This document shows positions 45,972 to 55,624 of a stretch of DNA of 64,000 nt, piece after piece. The stretch is from positions 1,178,001 to 1,242,000 of the forward strand of contig NZ_CP033070.1 in assembly GCF_003669035.1 (NCBI RefSeq), written 5' to 3'. Position numbers and translations under genes: made by a program. The notes below the pieces were generated by a model that saw nothing but the letters and a program-made list of their open reading frames with translations, was not told where the DNA came from and made no database searches. Numbering within the stretch: position 1 is the first letter of the stretch; every line of letters begins with the position of its first letter. The DNA is from Chryseobacterium sp. 3008163 (GTDB taxonomy: Bacteria > Bacteroidota > Bacteroidia > Flavobacteriales > Weeksellaceae).

Positions 45972-46835
45972 TTATTTTGAAGTATTGTTTCCCTCTTTTA
46001 TTGAGCGGGACAAAATTTTATTTTTCTTTAATAAAAAATCAGGCATTAAATCTGTTGGAAGGTGTAAAATACTTTCTCCAGTGGTCTGAAGTTCTTCTTC
46101 AATTTCAGGATTCCAATTGAGAATGTCATTTAAACTAATTTTTAATTCTTCCGCAATAATTTTTAAGCTGAATCCTGCATTAATTTCGGTTTCAGATAAC
46201 GATGATTCTTCTTTCAAGCCGGATCTTGCATCAAATACTTTCTGCATTCTTGAAGAATTGTAATTGGTCAAAACACTGTTGAGTTCTCCTGTTGCATAGC
46301 AAGCATTCAGATATTTTTTAACATGGTTAATGGTTTCAGCCGGCAAATATTTAGAGAAAACATGGTATTGACTTGAGTTAGCAGACTGCATGGCTTTAGC
46401 TATATTTCCTTCTCCACAATTGTACGCTGCAATAACAGTTACCCAATTGCCGTACTTTTTATAAAGATTTCCAAGAGAAACTACCGCTACTTTTGTGCTT
46501 CTGTAAATGTCATTGCGACGATCTGCCGTAAGTCCGTATTGATTTGCGTGAGCGGTCATAAACTGCCAAACCCCGACTGCACCAGCGTGCGAAGTAATAT
46601 TTCTGTCAAAATGAGATTCAATTAAAGGTAAATTTCTCAAATGTTTTGGAAGTCCCTTTTTAGCTAAAGAATTTTCTATAAACTGAACAATGTCTTTATT
46701 CGAATTGATGATATTTTTGTATTTTCTTACGCTATTTTCAGAAGTGTCACTAGCCGACAAATACTGAGCAGATGCCATTTCAAAAGAAACAAAAAAGACT
46801 GCTGCAAATACTATTTTATTGAAATAAATTTTCAT
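45972..46835 (-). CDS. Lytic transglycosylase (SLT domain) with LysM-like tail
   Basis: 287-aa exported muramidase-like enzyme. Signal peptide to about 23 (SFEMASAQ). The SLT domain has the catalytic Glu in LPLIESHFD, then AGAVGVWQFM and the substrate loop IAAYNCGEGNI, as in MltD-type transglycosylases. A LysM-like module (about 220-265, LKIIAEELKISLNDILNWNPEI) would hold it to glycan. It lies 74 bp downstream of the ClpV-like gene on the same strand; if that gene is TssH, this enzyme could open the wall for a secretion apparatus (inference). Confidence 0.88.
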   Translation of the reverse strand: MKIYFNKIVFAAVFFVSFEMASAQYLSASDTSENSVRKYKNIINSNKDIVQFIENSLAKKGLPKHLRNLPLIESHFDRNITSHAGAVGVWQFMTAHANQYGLTADRRNDIYRSTKVAVVSLGNLYKKYGNWVTVIAAYNCGEGNIAKAMQSANSSQYHVFSKYLPAETINHVKKYLNACYATGELNSVLTNYNSSRMQKVFDARSGLKEESSLSETEINAGFSLKIIAEELKISLNDILNWNPEIEEELQTTGESILHLPTDLMPDFLLKKNKILSRSIKEGNNTSK

Positions 46836-46909
46836 TCTTACTATCTTAATTTTAAAAATCAGAATGCGTCAATAAGTTTAAGCATCCTGACTTTTTTCAA
46901 TTGAATAAA

Positions 46910-49405
46910 TTATTCGACTTTCCAATCAATTTTTTCATCGGTTTGGTTCCAATCAACGGTAAGGATTTGCCCGGATTTCACTTCTTCCCGTACAATCATT
47001 TTTGAGATTGGTCTTGCCAACTGAGCTCTGATCACTCCAGAAATCTGTCTTGCTCCGTATTTGCTGCTGAATCCGCCTAATGCTAAATTCTTCACAGCTT
47101 CATCGGTGATAGAAAGCGTCATTCCTAATCTGTGAAGCGATTTGTGAAGCGATTTTAACTGAATATTAAAAATTCTTTCTGCAATAGATTCTGTAATTGG
47201 CGCAAAAGGAATAATTTCTGTAATTCTCGCTAAAAATTCTGGTCTGAATCTCCCTGAATTTGACATAATCTGCATCAAAGAAGACGATTCCGGAACTTTT
47301 CCTTCCTCGAATTGTTTTACAATTTCTTCGCTTCCGATATTTGAAGTAAATAAAATTAAAGCGTTACTGAAATCTCCTTCTTTTCCTAATTTGTCATGTA
47401 CTTTTCCTTCATCCATGATTTGTAAAAAGACGTCGAAAACAGAATGATGTGCTTTTTCAATTTCATCAAATAAAACTACGGTATAAGGCTGCTGACGGAT
47501 TTTATTGACCAACATACCACCTTCTTCATAACCAACATATCCGGGAGGTGCACCATATAATAATGCTGCTGAGTGCTCTTCTTTAAATTCTGACATATCA
47601 AAACGAACCATCGCTTTTTCATCATTGAAAAGCAGTTCTGCCATAGATTTTGCCAACTCAGTTTTCCCCGTTCCAGTTGGTCCCAAAAGGAAAAATGATC
47701 CGATTGGTTGTCCGGGTTTGTTTAACCCACTTCGGTTTTCAACGATAGCATCAGAAAGTACTTTCAATGCATGATCCTGACCAACAACTCTGCTTAGTAA
47801 AAGAGATTCCATATTCAGAAGCTTCTCTTTTTCCTGAGCCTGAAGTTTCCCAATCGGAATATTCGTTTTTGCTGCCATTACAGCTGCCAACTCAAGTTTG
47901 CCGACTTTTTCTCTTTTTGTAGAAGCGTGTTCTATCAATTCTGTAAAAGTATCTGCAATGACTTTCTGAAGATGCTCGATCGGCATTGAGTTATCAATTT
48001 GCGGCTGTTCTCTCAAAGATCCCCACAAAATCGGACTTATTTTATCTCTCAGTAAATTGTAATTCCAGATTAATTCGTCGGCTTTATCTTTTTCATCCAA
48101 AAATTCTTCTGTCAGAATATTTTCATAATTTTCTTTCCAGTCTTGGAGTTCTTTTTCTGAAAGTTCATCCAACATTTTGATAGCAGCCATTGTTCGGTCA
48201 AGCAGGTCAATTGCAGCATCCGGCAATTTTTTACCTTTTGCATATCTTTTTGCCAGACGTACACATTCGGGAAGTGCAGATTTATCAACTTCGATACCGT
48301 GGTGCTTTTTATAACCATCCAGAAGAACATCAATCATTTTCACACAAGTTTGTTCATCCGGTTCATTAACTGTAAGAACTTCGAAACGTCTGTTAAAAGC
48401 CTGTTCCGGCTCAATTATTTTCCTATATTCTTCTTGAGTTGTCGCACCGATAACAGTAATTTCACCTCTTGCCAATTCAGGTTTAAGAATATTTCCAATA
48501 TTTCCGATGCTGCCTTTTGGATCTAAAAGTGAGTGAATTTCATCAATAAAAAGAATGGCTTTTTCAATCTTCTTGCACTCGTTGATTACTTTTTTCAGGC
48601 GGTCTTCAATTTCACCTTTGTAAGAAGTTCCTGCCAATAATGCTCCCGTGTCTAATTCTAGCAAAGTAGCATTTTTAAGCATTTCTGGAACATTCCCTTT
48701 GATGATTTCTGTCGCGAAACCCTCTACCAAAGCGGTTTTACCAACACCAGGCTCTCCAATAATGATAACGTTAGGCTTTGTTCTTCTACAAAGAATTTCG
48801 ACCAGCATTCTCAGTTCTTTATCACGGCCGATAATATTTTCTAAAGTTCCTTGTCTTGCCTGTGCAGTTCTGTCTATACAATAACTTTTAATCGAGGGGA
48901 AAGAATTGTCTGAATAGTCATTTCCATTAGAAAAAAGTGAAGAAATTTCACTGTTTTCAGATGAAGCGTAAGGCGTATCTTTTCTGTACAAATTGAATAT
49001 TTCGTGCTCCCTAAGAGGCAAAGATTTAAGTTGTTGTAATGTGAAAGCAACCTGCGGTTTTACAATTGCAGTCAGAATACAAATCGGAGTGATCTCATCT
49101 AAGCCTAATTTTAACCTGATATCATCGGCCTCTTCAAGAATCTGGTCTACAAATTCGCCCTCACCTACCTCAGCAGGAAGATGTGTGGTTTTTGGATAAT
49201 CTTCGATTCGGACGTCTGCCCATTCGTAGAAATATCCGGGATCTTTATCGATGTTTTTTAAGAATTCATTAAGTCCGATATCTTTATGCATTAAAGCCTG
49301 AAGAATGTGTGGACCGCCGTATGTCGCATTGTAATTCTCTCTTGCAATGGACTGGGCAATGTGAAAAAGTTGTTTTACTGTTTCGTTGGTAACTAATACT
49401 CCCAT
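46910..49405 (-). CDS. ClpA/ClpB/ClpV-type AAA+ ATPase (candidate TssH)
   Basis: 831-aa Hsp100 unfoldase. N-terminal double-repeat domain 1-150; AAA module 1 with Walker A GEPGVGKTALVEG and Walker B LFIDEIHSL; a middle helical region of about 110 residues; AAA module 2 with Walker A GPTGTGKTELAKS and Walker B VVLFDEIEKAH, and the C-terminal D2-small domain. No zinc domain (not ClpC/X) and no obvious ClpP-binding loop. It is more diverged than housekeeping ClpB and is close to TssH/ClpV of Bacteroidota type VI secretion by general layout. No other tss gene is in the window, so this remains a suggestion. Confidence 0.75.
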   Translation of the reverse strand: MGVLVTNETVKQLFHIAQSIARENYNATYGGPHILQALMHKDIGLNEFLKNIDKDPGYFYEWADVRIEDYPKTTHLPAEVGEGEFVDQILEEADDIRLKLGLDEITPICILTAIVKPQVAFTLQQLKSLPLREHEIFNLYRKDTPYASSENSEISSLFSNGNDYSDNSFPSIKSYCIDRTAQARQGTLENIIGRDKELRMLVEILCRRTKPNVIIIGEPGVGKTALVEGFATEIIKGNVPEMLKNATLLELDTGALLAGTSYKGEIEDRLKKVINECKKIEKAILFIDEIHSLLDPKGSIGNIGNILKPELARGEITVIGATTQEEYRKIIEPEQAFNRRFEVLTVNEPDEQTCVKMIDVLLDGYKKHHGIEVDKSALPECVRLAKRYAKGKKLPDAAIDLLDRTMAAIKMLDELSEKELQDWKENYENILTEEFLDEKDKADELIWNYNLLRDKISPILWGSLREQPQIDNSMPIEHLQKVIADTFTELIEHASTKREKVGKLELAAVMAAKTNIPIGKLQAQEKEKLLNMESLLLSRVVGQDHALKVLSDAIVENRSGLNKPGQPIGSFFLLGPTGTGKTELAKSMAELLFNDEKAMVRFDMSEFKEEHSAALLYGAPPGYVGYEEGGMLVNKIRQQPYTVVLFDEIEKAHHSVFDVFLQIMDEGKVHDKLGKEGDFSNALILFTSNIGSEEIVKQFEEGKVPESSSLMQIMSNSGRFRPEFLARITEIIPFAPITESIAERIFNIQLKSLHKSLHRLGMTLSITDEAVKNLALGGFSSKYGARQISGVIRAQLARPISKMIVREEVKSGQILTVDWNQTDEKIDWKVE

Positions 49406-49623
49406 TTATTTTTCAATATTAATATTTGTGGTGACATTTTATTTTGGTGTAACTAAAATAAGTTTTTTTGTCAATCACTAAAATTAATAATGGTTTATTT
49501 GAGAGTGTGAGTGTTTTTGGAATCGAATAATAATTTTACATCTAATTGTTTTGAATTTTAAAACTCTTTCTAATAAGATTTACTCATATGCTTTAATAGA
49601 TTTTTCCGAAAATATTCAAGCAT

Positions 49624-49652
49624 AAAAAAACCGCATTGCTGCGGTTTCTTTT
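49624..49652 (-). terminator. Terminator
   Basis: Perfect arms AAACCGCA and TGCGGTTT around TTGC, T7 on the minus strand, past the CCC-motif gene. The gap 49406-49623 upstream of it shows nothing else. Confidence 0.8.
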
Positions 49653-49673
49653 AGTGTAATTTATACAAGGTGA

Positions 49674-49994
49674 TTATCTACCCATATTTCTTAGTTGATC
49701 ATATTGTTGCATGTAACCGTCTACTCCTACAGTTGCAAGAATGAAAATAGTATAAATAAGCTGAATTGCTCCTAAGGCAAGCCCAATAATGCATAAAATT
49801 CTTCCTGTATTCAAATTGCTAAAATCTGAATATTCTGATGGATTTTGATCATACAAAAGCTTATCACTTTTATATTTGTTTAATCCGATAAGTCCGCAGA
49901 TAATACCTACTAAACCTGTACAACAACAAGTTCCAACGATTGATACGATTCCCAAGATTAGCACCGTTTGTGCGTTTGGCAGCTTTTGATTCAT
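49674..49994 (-). CDS. CCC-motif membrane protein
   Basis: 106-aa protein with two membrane helices. The first contains the Cys triplet that names the family (IVSIVGTCCCTGLVGIICGL); the second is LCIIGLALGAIQLIYTIFIL. A soluble loop (YDQNPSEYSDFSNLNTGR) joins them. Its function is unknown. A DUF2752 gene lies upstream on the same strand, a pairing I know from other Flavobacteriia. Confidence 0.78.
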   Translation of the reverse strand: MNQKLPNAQTVLILGIVSIVGTCCCTGLVGIICGLIGLNKYKSDKLLYDQNPSEYSDFSNLNTGRILCIIGLALGAIQLIYTIFILATVGVDGYMQQYDQLRNMGR

Positions 49995-50090
49995 AATTTG
50001 ATTTTTTAATGTTTAATATTTTGATTTAAAAATAATGTTTATAAAAGTAAGAAAATACCATGATTAGTGAGTTAATAATTGCTAAAAATA

Positions 50091-50306
50091 TTAAAATCTG
50101 ACCATAATTTCTTTTTTATCAATAAAATTGAGGGCTACAAAACCAAAAAACAAGAGTAAAGTATATACTGCAGGAAACATGTGGAATGCTTCGGTAAACT
50201 TACCATTAAAAACTAATACAATTGCCCTTTGGGTACCACATCCGAAGCATTCTATCCCTAAGAATTTTTTGCTTGGGCAAGGCAACATATAATCTTCAAT
50301 CTTCAT
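50091..50306 (-). CDS. DUF2752 membrane protein
   Basis: 71-aa DUF2752 protein. The family block CPSKKFLGIECFGCGTQRAI is followed by a hydrophobic helix (AVYTLLLFFGFVALNFI). The clustered Cys residues and GCGTQRA are diagnostic. Function unknown; probably linked to the CCC-motif protein downstream. Confidence 0.78.
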   Translation of the reverse strand: MKIEDYMLPCPSKKFLGIECFGCGTQRAIVLVFNGKFTEAFHMFPAVYTLLLFFGFVALNFIDKKEIMVRF

Positions 50307-50337
50307 AATTTATTTTGTGATTTTGATGAGGCTAAAA

Positions 50338-51390
50338 TTAAGAAGAAATTTTCGCTCTGAGGTACTGATGCGGAAAAAAACTTTCTTCATTCATTTCAAA
50401 AGAACCTTGAACCGCAATATATGGGTTTCTGAGAATCTCTCTTGCCACAAAAATAAGATCAGCTTCGCCTTTTTGCAAAATTTCTTCAGCCTGAGAAGTT
50501 GAAGTAATCAAACCAACAGCTCCTGTTTTCACTTCTGCTTCATTTTTAACCTGAGAAGAAAATGGAACTTGGTAACCGTCAAAAACAGAAATTTTCGCAC
50601 CATGAATATTTCCTCCGCTTGAAACGTCTACTAAATCTACAGCATGATTCTTTAACATTTTAGCTAATTCTACACTGTCATTGATATCCCAACCGTTTTC
50701 AGCATATTCAGTTCCTGAAATTCTTACGAATAGCGCAACGTTTTGATTCAATTCTTCGTTGACTGCATCAATTATTTCTAGTAAAAATCTGCTTCTGTTT
50801 TCAAAACTTCCGCCATATTCATCAGTTCGTATGTTTGAAAGCGGTGATAAAAACTGATGAACTAAATATCCATGGGCACCATGAATTTCAATAACATCAA
50901 AACCTGCATGTACTGCTCTTTTTGCTGCATCTTTAAAATTCTGAACTAAATCTTTTATCTCTTCCACTGACAATTCTTGTGGAATTCTCTCCGTCGGATG
51001 ATACGGAATCGGGCTTGGAGCAATGGTTTCCCAGCCTACTTCCAAAGAAATTTGTTTACTTTCCCAAGTTGAACCTTTTCTGCCTGCGTGAGCAATCTGA
51101 ATTCCAATTTTTGAATCTGAGTTTTTGTGCACAAATTCTACGATTTTCTGAAGTTTTCCAGCCTGCTCATCGTTCCAGATTCCCATGCAGTTATTGGTAA
51201 TGCGACCACGAGGTTCTACGCCGGTAGCTTCCACCATGATTAAACCTGTTCCGCCCTGAGCACGACTTCCGTAATGCACGTAATGAAAATCATTAGCCAA
51301 TCCGTTTTCACAAGAATACATGCACATTGGTGACATCACCCAACGGTTTTTCAGTTCTACATTTCTAAATTTTATCGGAGTATATAACAT
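50338..51390 (-). CDS. namA: NADH:flavin oxidoreductase, YqjM/NamA type
   Basis: 350-aa FMN-dependent old yellow enzyme of the YqjM class, reducing C=C bonds of enals and enones with NADPH. It opens PIKFRNVELKNRWVMSPMCMYS with the class-typical Cys and Tyr near the flavin. QIAHAGRKGS carries the catalytic His pair; HGAHGYLVHQFLSPLSN and RTDEYGGSFENRSRFLLEI are conserved barrel segments. The stop is followed by the DUF2752 gene 32 bp away, read in the same direction. Confidence 0.9.
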   Translation of the reverse strand: MLYTPIKFRNVELKNRWVMSPMCMYSCENGLANDFHYVHYGSRAQGGTGLIMVEATGVEPRGRITNNCMGIWNDEQAGKLQKIVEFVHKNSDSKIGIQIAHAGRKGSTWESKQISLEVGWETIAPSPIPYHPTERIPQELSVEEIKDLVQNFKDAAKRAVHAGFDVIEIHGAHGYLVHQFLSPLSNIRTDEYGGSFENRSRFLLEIIDAVNEELNQNVALFVRISGTEYAENGWDINDSVELAKMLKNHAVDLVDVSSGGNIHGAKISVFDGYQVPFSSQVKNEAEVKTGAVGLITSTSQAEEILQKGEADLIFVAREILRNPYIAVQGSFEMNEESFFPHQYLRAKISS

Positions 51391-51498
51391 TGGATTTAAT
51401 TTTTTAAAAGTTTAAAATTACAAATTTAGTATCGTAACAAAGATATTGCCAGCTTCCCTAAAAAGGATTACATTTATCGCCCTTTTTACGGCGACAAA

Positions 51499-51981
51499 AT
51501 GAAAAAAGATATACAAATAGGTTACGAACATTTCACAAGCATCAACGAACTGACTGAAACAGAAAAACTGCTTTTTGCAAAAGCAAAACAGGCACGTGAA
51601 AATGGCTATGCACCTTACTCCAACTTTTTGGTAGGATGCTCGGTTTTGCTGGAAAACGGAGAAATATACACGGGAAACAATCAGGAAAACGCAGCGTTCC
51701 CATCGGGACTTTGTGCGGAAAGAACCGCTCTATTTTGGATCGGCGCTAATTTTCCGAATGAAATCATTAAGAAAATATTTATTATTGGCGGACCGAGAGA
51801 ATTTTCAGAAAAAACACCACCTATCCCACCTTGTGGAGCGTGCAGACAAAGTTTAATGGAATATGAAACGAAGCAGAATGAAAATATTGATGTTTATTTT
51901 TCAAATTTAAATGAAGAAGTTTTTAAAGTAAATTCCATAAAAGATTTGCTACCGTTTTATTTTGACTCGACATTTTTGTAG
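51499..51981 (+). CDS. cdd: Cytidine deaminase
   Basis: 160-aa zinc deaminase of the tetrameric type, converting cytidine and deoxycytidine to uridine forms. ARENGYAPYSNFLVG opens the core; the zinc and proton-shuttle residues are in GLCAERTALF (Cys and Glu) and PPCGACRQSL (two Cys). Length fits the small CDA class. It precedes the B12 riboswitch operon but is separated from it by about 190 bp and a promoter. Confidence 0.92.
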   Translation: MKKDIQIGYEHFTSINELTETEKLLFAKAKQARENGYAPYSNFLVGCSVLLENGEIYTGNNQENAAFPSGLCAERTALFWIGANFPNEIIKKIFIIGGPREFSEKTPPIPPCGACRQSLMEYETKQNENIDVYFSNLNEEVFKVNSIKDLLPFYFDSTFL

Positions 51982-52167
51982 ATTGAGGATAAGGTTAAGG
52001 CTGAGACTTAGGTTAAAAAAATAAGTGCAAGCCCCACAGATTACGCAAATTTGCACATATAAAAATTATTCTCAAAATTTAATTTCAAATCATTGTGCGA
52101 GAAAATTCTCTCAATTGATGTTTTATAGAATTTTTAAAAAACCATCGTAAAAATTAACAATTTCTCA

Positions 52168-52198
52168 TTGCCTCTTATGAATTAAAAACTTAAATTTG
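52168..52198 (+). promoter_or_regulatory. Promoter of the cobalamin operon
   Basis: TTG at 52168-52170 and TAAATTTG at 52191-52198, spaced 20 bp, a good Bacteroidota promoter. Transcription would start just before the riboswitch. The 180 bp between the cdd stop and here show nothing but AT-rich DNA with a stretch reading CAGATTACGCAAATTTGCAC. Confidence 0.6.
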
Positions 52199-52203
52199 CA
52201 CTG

Positions 52204-52307
52204 ATTTAAAAAAGGGAATTCGGTGAAAATCCGAAGCAGACCCGCTACTGTAAGTGATGTTTGATTATATTAAGAAAACATACACAAGTCAGACACCTTT
52301 TTAAATT
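52204..52307 (+). promoter_or_regulatory. Cobalamin riboswitch
   Basis: The conserved core is clear: GGTGAAAATCCGAAGC, then ACCCGCTACTGTAAGTGA, then AAGTCAGACACC. The outer stem P1 is formed by ATTTAAAAAAGG at the start and CCTTTTTAAAT at the end. It switches off the downstream genes when B12 is plentiful. The B12-box region (AGTCAGACACC) is in its short Bacteroidota-like form. Confidence 0.92.
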
Positions 52308-52354
52308 TATTACATAGATGAAGCTTTCGTGGAGTGAGGCGTAGTCGGTTTAAA

Positions 52355-52428
52355 AACCTATTTGTATCAAACAATAATAGGTTAATTCCTTCTATTCATT
52401 ACATTCACAAAGCCATCATTAAGGCTTT
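52355..52428 (+). promoter_or_regulatory. Leader hairpins between riboswitch and start codon (possible expression platform)
   Basis: Two inverted repeats lie in the 130-nt leader: AACCTATT (52355-52362) with AATAGGTT (52376-52383), and AAAGCC (52409-52414) with GGCTTT (52423-52428). The second ends 11 nt before the ATG and could mask the ribosome entry site, so control may be translational. No T-run follows, which argues against a terminator. Confidence 0.45.
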
Positions 52429-52439
52429 ATTAGAATTGA

Positions 52440-54464
52440 ATGAATAAATATTTTTACTCTGCTTCGCTGCTGTTTTTGTTGGCTACACCTGTTTCTCTTT
52501 TTTCGCAAGAAAAAGAAAGTGACAGCATTCGTACTGAAACAATAAGGGCTCTTATCCTCAATATGAAGCGTCAGGAAACCGGTGTTATTTCTTCACAAAA
52601 ACTTTCCGGTGCCGAGCTTGAAAAACTGAACAGTACTTCTGTAGCAGATGCTGTGAGGTATTTTTCCGGAGTCCAGCTGAAAGATTATGGCGGAATTGGT
52701 GGTATGAAAACCGTAAATATCCGGGCGATGGGAACGCAACACGTTGGTGTTTTCTATGACGGAATTGCCCTTGGAAATGCACAAAACGGAACGGTAGATT
52801 TAGGCAGATTTTCTTTAGATAATTTAGAATCAATCTCATTGTACAACGGTCAAAAGAGCGAAATTTTTCAGTCCGCGAAAGACTTTGGTTCTTCAGGATC
52901 TATTTATTTGAAAAGCAGAACTCCGGTTTTTAAAGATTCTAAAAAAACCAATGTGAATCTTCACTTCCGCTCGGGATCTTTTGGAATAATTAACCCATCA
53001 GTATTGCTTGAACAAAAACTTAATGACAATATAAGCGTTGCCTTAAGCACAGAATATCTTACTGCAAATGGCGAATATAAATTTCATCAGAGAGTTGCTT
53101 TACCCGATGGAAGCCTCGGTTGGGAACGCCAAGGTACAAGAACGAATGGTGATGTGGAAGCTCTAAGAGCTGAAGCAGGAGTTTTCGGTAAAATCAATAA
53201 CGGAACTTGGAAACTGAAAACCTATTATTACGATTCTGAAAGAGGAGTTCCTGGCGCCGTGACAAAATACAATGATATTTTCTCGAGCCGACAATGGGAT
53301 AAAAATTTCTTTGTACAGGGAAGTTTTGAAAAAGAAATTTCTCCTAAATATAAATTTCTCATTAGTTCAAAATTTGCTGATGACTACACTCATTATTACA
53401 ATGATAACCCAGGCGGAACGCCACTTTTCATCGATAATACATACAAACAGCAGGAGGTTTATATATCAACCGCACACCAATATTCTCCTTATAAATTTTG
53501 GAAAATCAATTTATCTGTAGATTATCAATTTAATACTTTGGATGCCAATTTAAGACAGTTTGCCTATCCCGAAAGAAATACAGAGCTTGTGGCACTGGCA
53601 ACTCAGCTTGATTTTAAAAAATTTAAAATACAAGGAAGCATTTTAGGAACTTTTGTGCAGGAAAAAATAGAAAACACCCTATTTTCAACACCTCAAAACC
53701 GTTCTGAATTTACGCCTACGGTATTCGCTTCTTATCAGCCGTTTTCCGCAGAATTTAAAGTTCACGGTTTTTATAAAAGGATTTTCAGGATGCCTACCTT
53801 CAATGATTTGTATTACACGGAAGTCGGAAGTTCGCAACTGAAACCTGAATTTACCAATCAGTACGATCTAGGATTTACATTTAACAAAGATTTTAATACT
53901 GGCGTTTTAAAAAACATCAACCTGATTGCTGATGCTTATTACAATCGTGTTCAGAACAAAATTATAGCTTATCCAAAAGGGCAACTATTCCGTTGGACGA
54001 TGGAGAATTTGGGTGAAGTGGAAATAAAAGGCGTAGATCTTTCGGCACAGGCAATCTGGTTGCTTTCAGAAAATTTATTATTGAGCAACCGTTTTACTTA
54101 TACTTTTACAGAAGCTTTAAATATTACCAAAACCAATATTACTTCTTACTACAGGCATCAGATTCCGTATACTGCAAAGAATAATGCAAGTGCCCTGCTC
54201 GGGCTTACCTACAAAGACTGGCAACTGAATTACAGTTTCGTCTACGTTGGCGAAAGGTACAATATGTCTGAAAATATTCCTGTAAACTATGAACAGCCTT
54301 GGTACACGAGCGATATTTCGGGAACGAAAGAATTTAAAATGAATGACTGGAAATTCAGATTAGGCTTGGAAGTGAATAATCTTTTGGATCAGAATTACAG
54401 CGTTATCAAAAATTACCCAATGCCGGGACGAAATTACAGAGTCAGCCTGAGAGTAACCTTTTAA
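52440..54464 (+). CDS. BtuB-like TonB-dependent receptor
   Basis: 674-aa outer-membrane receptor, first gene of a riboswitch-controlled operon, so very likely a corrinoid importer. Signal peptide to about 23 (TPVSLFSQ). The plug domain has SAVADAVRYFSGVQLKDYGG-like TSVADAVRYFSGVQLKDYG, MKTVNIRAMGTQHVGVFYDGI and SLDNLESISLYNGQ. The barrel ends NYRVSLRVTF with the terminal Phe. The short plug without an N-terminal carboxypeptidase-like domain fits BtuB. Two surface proteins following it resemble BtuG. Confidence 0.88.
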   Translation: MNKYFYSASLLFLLATPVSLFSQEKESDSIRTETIRALILNMKRQETGVISSQKLSGAELEKLNSTSVADAVRYFSGVQLKDYGGIGGMKTVNIRAMGTQHVGVFYDGIALGNAQNGTVDLGRFSLDNLESISLYNGQKSEIFQSAKDFGSSGSIYLKSRTPVFKDSKKTNVNLHFRSGSFGIINPSVLLEQKLNDNISVALSTEYLTANGEYKFHQRVALPDGSLGWERQGTRTNGDVEALRAEAGVFGKINNGTWKLKTYYYDSERGVPGAVTKYNDIFSSRQWDKNFFVQGSFEKEISPKYKFLISSKFADDYTHYYNDNPGGTPLFIDNTYKQQEVYISTAHQYSPYKFWKINLSVDYQFNTLDANLRQFAYPERNTELVALATQLDFKKFKIQGSILGTFVQEKIENTLFSTPQNRSEFTPTVFASYQPFSAEFKVHGFYKRIFRMPTFNDLYYTEVGSSQLKPEFTNQYDLGFTFNKDFNTGVLKNINLIADAYYNRVQNKIIAYPKGQLFRWTMENLGEVEIKGVDLSAQAIWLLSENLLLSNRFTYTFTEALNITKTNITSYYRHQIPYTAKNNASALLGLTYKDWQLNYSFVYVGERYNMSENIPVNYEQPWYTSDISGTKEFKMNDWKFRLGLEVNNLLDQNYSVIKNYPMPGRNYRVSLRVTF

Positions 54465-54476
54465 TGAGATTTAGAC

Positions 54477-55601
54477 ATGAAAAAAATATATTTATTCTTA
54501 GTTTTCTTTTTGATTCTTACAGCTCAGTCTTGTAGAGAAGATTATGATTACATTAATTATGGTGCAGTCTATACGGGAGTTCAGGAGCCGGAAGACATCA
54601 ACATCAAAGGTCTTTATGTACTTAATGAGGGCAATATGGGAAGCAACAAAGCTTCTATAGATTTTTTTGATTATTCTACCGGAGTTTTTACCGAAAATTA
54701 TTACAATGCTCAAAATCCTACAGTAGTTAACAGTCTGGGAGATGTAGGAAACGATATTAAAACGTATAAAGATAAATTGTACGCTGTCATCAATCTTTCA
54801 AATTATATTGAAGTGATGGATGCCAAAACAGCAAAACATATTGGAGAAATCCAGATTCAAAACTGCAGGTACATTAATTTTCATAAAGATTACGCTTACA
54901 TTACGTCTTACGGTGGTGCCGTTGGAGCATCACAGCCCGGATATGTGGTAAAAGTAGACGTCAATACCCTGCAAATTGTCGGTAAGCTCTATGTTGGAAA
55001 ACAACCCGACGAACTAGAAGTTGTAGGAGATAAATTATATGTTACGAATTCTGGTGCATACAGTGGTCCTGATTATGACAATACTGTTTCTGTCATTGAT
55101 CTGAATACTTTTACCGAGATTAAAAAAATACCTGTTGCCATCAATTTAAGTAAAATTAAAAAAGATGACACGGGAAAGCTTTGGATAACCTCGCGTGGAA
55201 ACTTCGGTAACATTCCTCCAAAAACGTATGTTTTAAATCCTCAGACTGATCAGGTTATCAAAGAATTTAATATTCCTGTAAGTAATTTTTCAATTGTTGA
55301 AAACAGACTGTACTATATCAGTTATGAATGGACTTCTGGAGGCGCAACCAGCAGTTACGGAATCATTAATACTGACACGCTAGAAAAAACAAGCAATAAT
55401 TTTATAACAGACGGAACAGACACCAAAATTGTCATTCCATACGGCATTGCTGCAAACCCTGTCAATGGTGACATTTTTATTTCAGACGCTAAAGATTACA
55501 CTTCTTCCGGCGAGCTTTTCTGCTACAACAAATTCGGAAAATTAAAATGGAAAGTCAAGACGGGAGACATTCCGGGACATTTAACTTTTTTATATAAATA
55601 A
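54477..55601 (+). CDS. BtuG-like beta-propeller lipoprotein (DUF5074/YncE-like)
   Basis: 374-aa lipoprotein with lipobox LTAQSCRED. The body has the YncE-type blades: IKGLYVLNEGNMGSNKA, NYIEVMDAKTAKHIGEI, VVKVDVNTLQIVGKLYVGKQPDELEVVGDKLYVTNSG, NTVSVIDLNTFTEIKKIPV. In Bacteroides, BtuG is a propeller of this type that captures B12 at the surface and docks on BtuB; position 12 bp behind a BtuB-like gene under a cobalamin riboswitch supports the same job here. Function is inferred. Confidence 0.82.
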   Translation: MKKIYLFLVFFLILTAQSCREDYDYINYGAVYTGVQEPEDINIKGLYVLNEGNMGSNKASIDFFDYSTGVFTENYYNAQNPTVVNSLGDVGNDIKTYKDKLYAVINLSNYIEVMDAKTAKHIGEIQIQNCRYINFHKDYAYITSYGGAVGASQPGYVVKVDVNTLQIVGKLYVGKQPDELEVVGDKLYVTNSGAYSGPDYDNTVSVIDLNTFTEIKKIPVAINLSKIKKDDTGKLWITSRGNFGNIPPKTYVLNPQTDQVIKEFNIPVSNFSIVENRLYYISYEWTSGGATSSYGIINTDTLEKTSNNFITDGTDTKIVIPYGIAANPVNGDIFISDAKDYTSSGELFCYNKFGKLKWKVKTGDIPGHLTFLYK

Positions 55602-55624
55602 TTCAATTAAAATAATTCAAAAAA

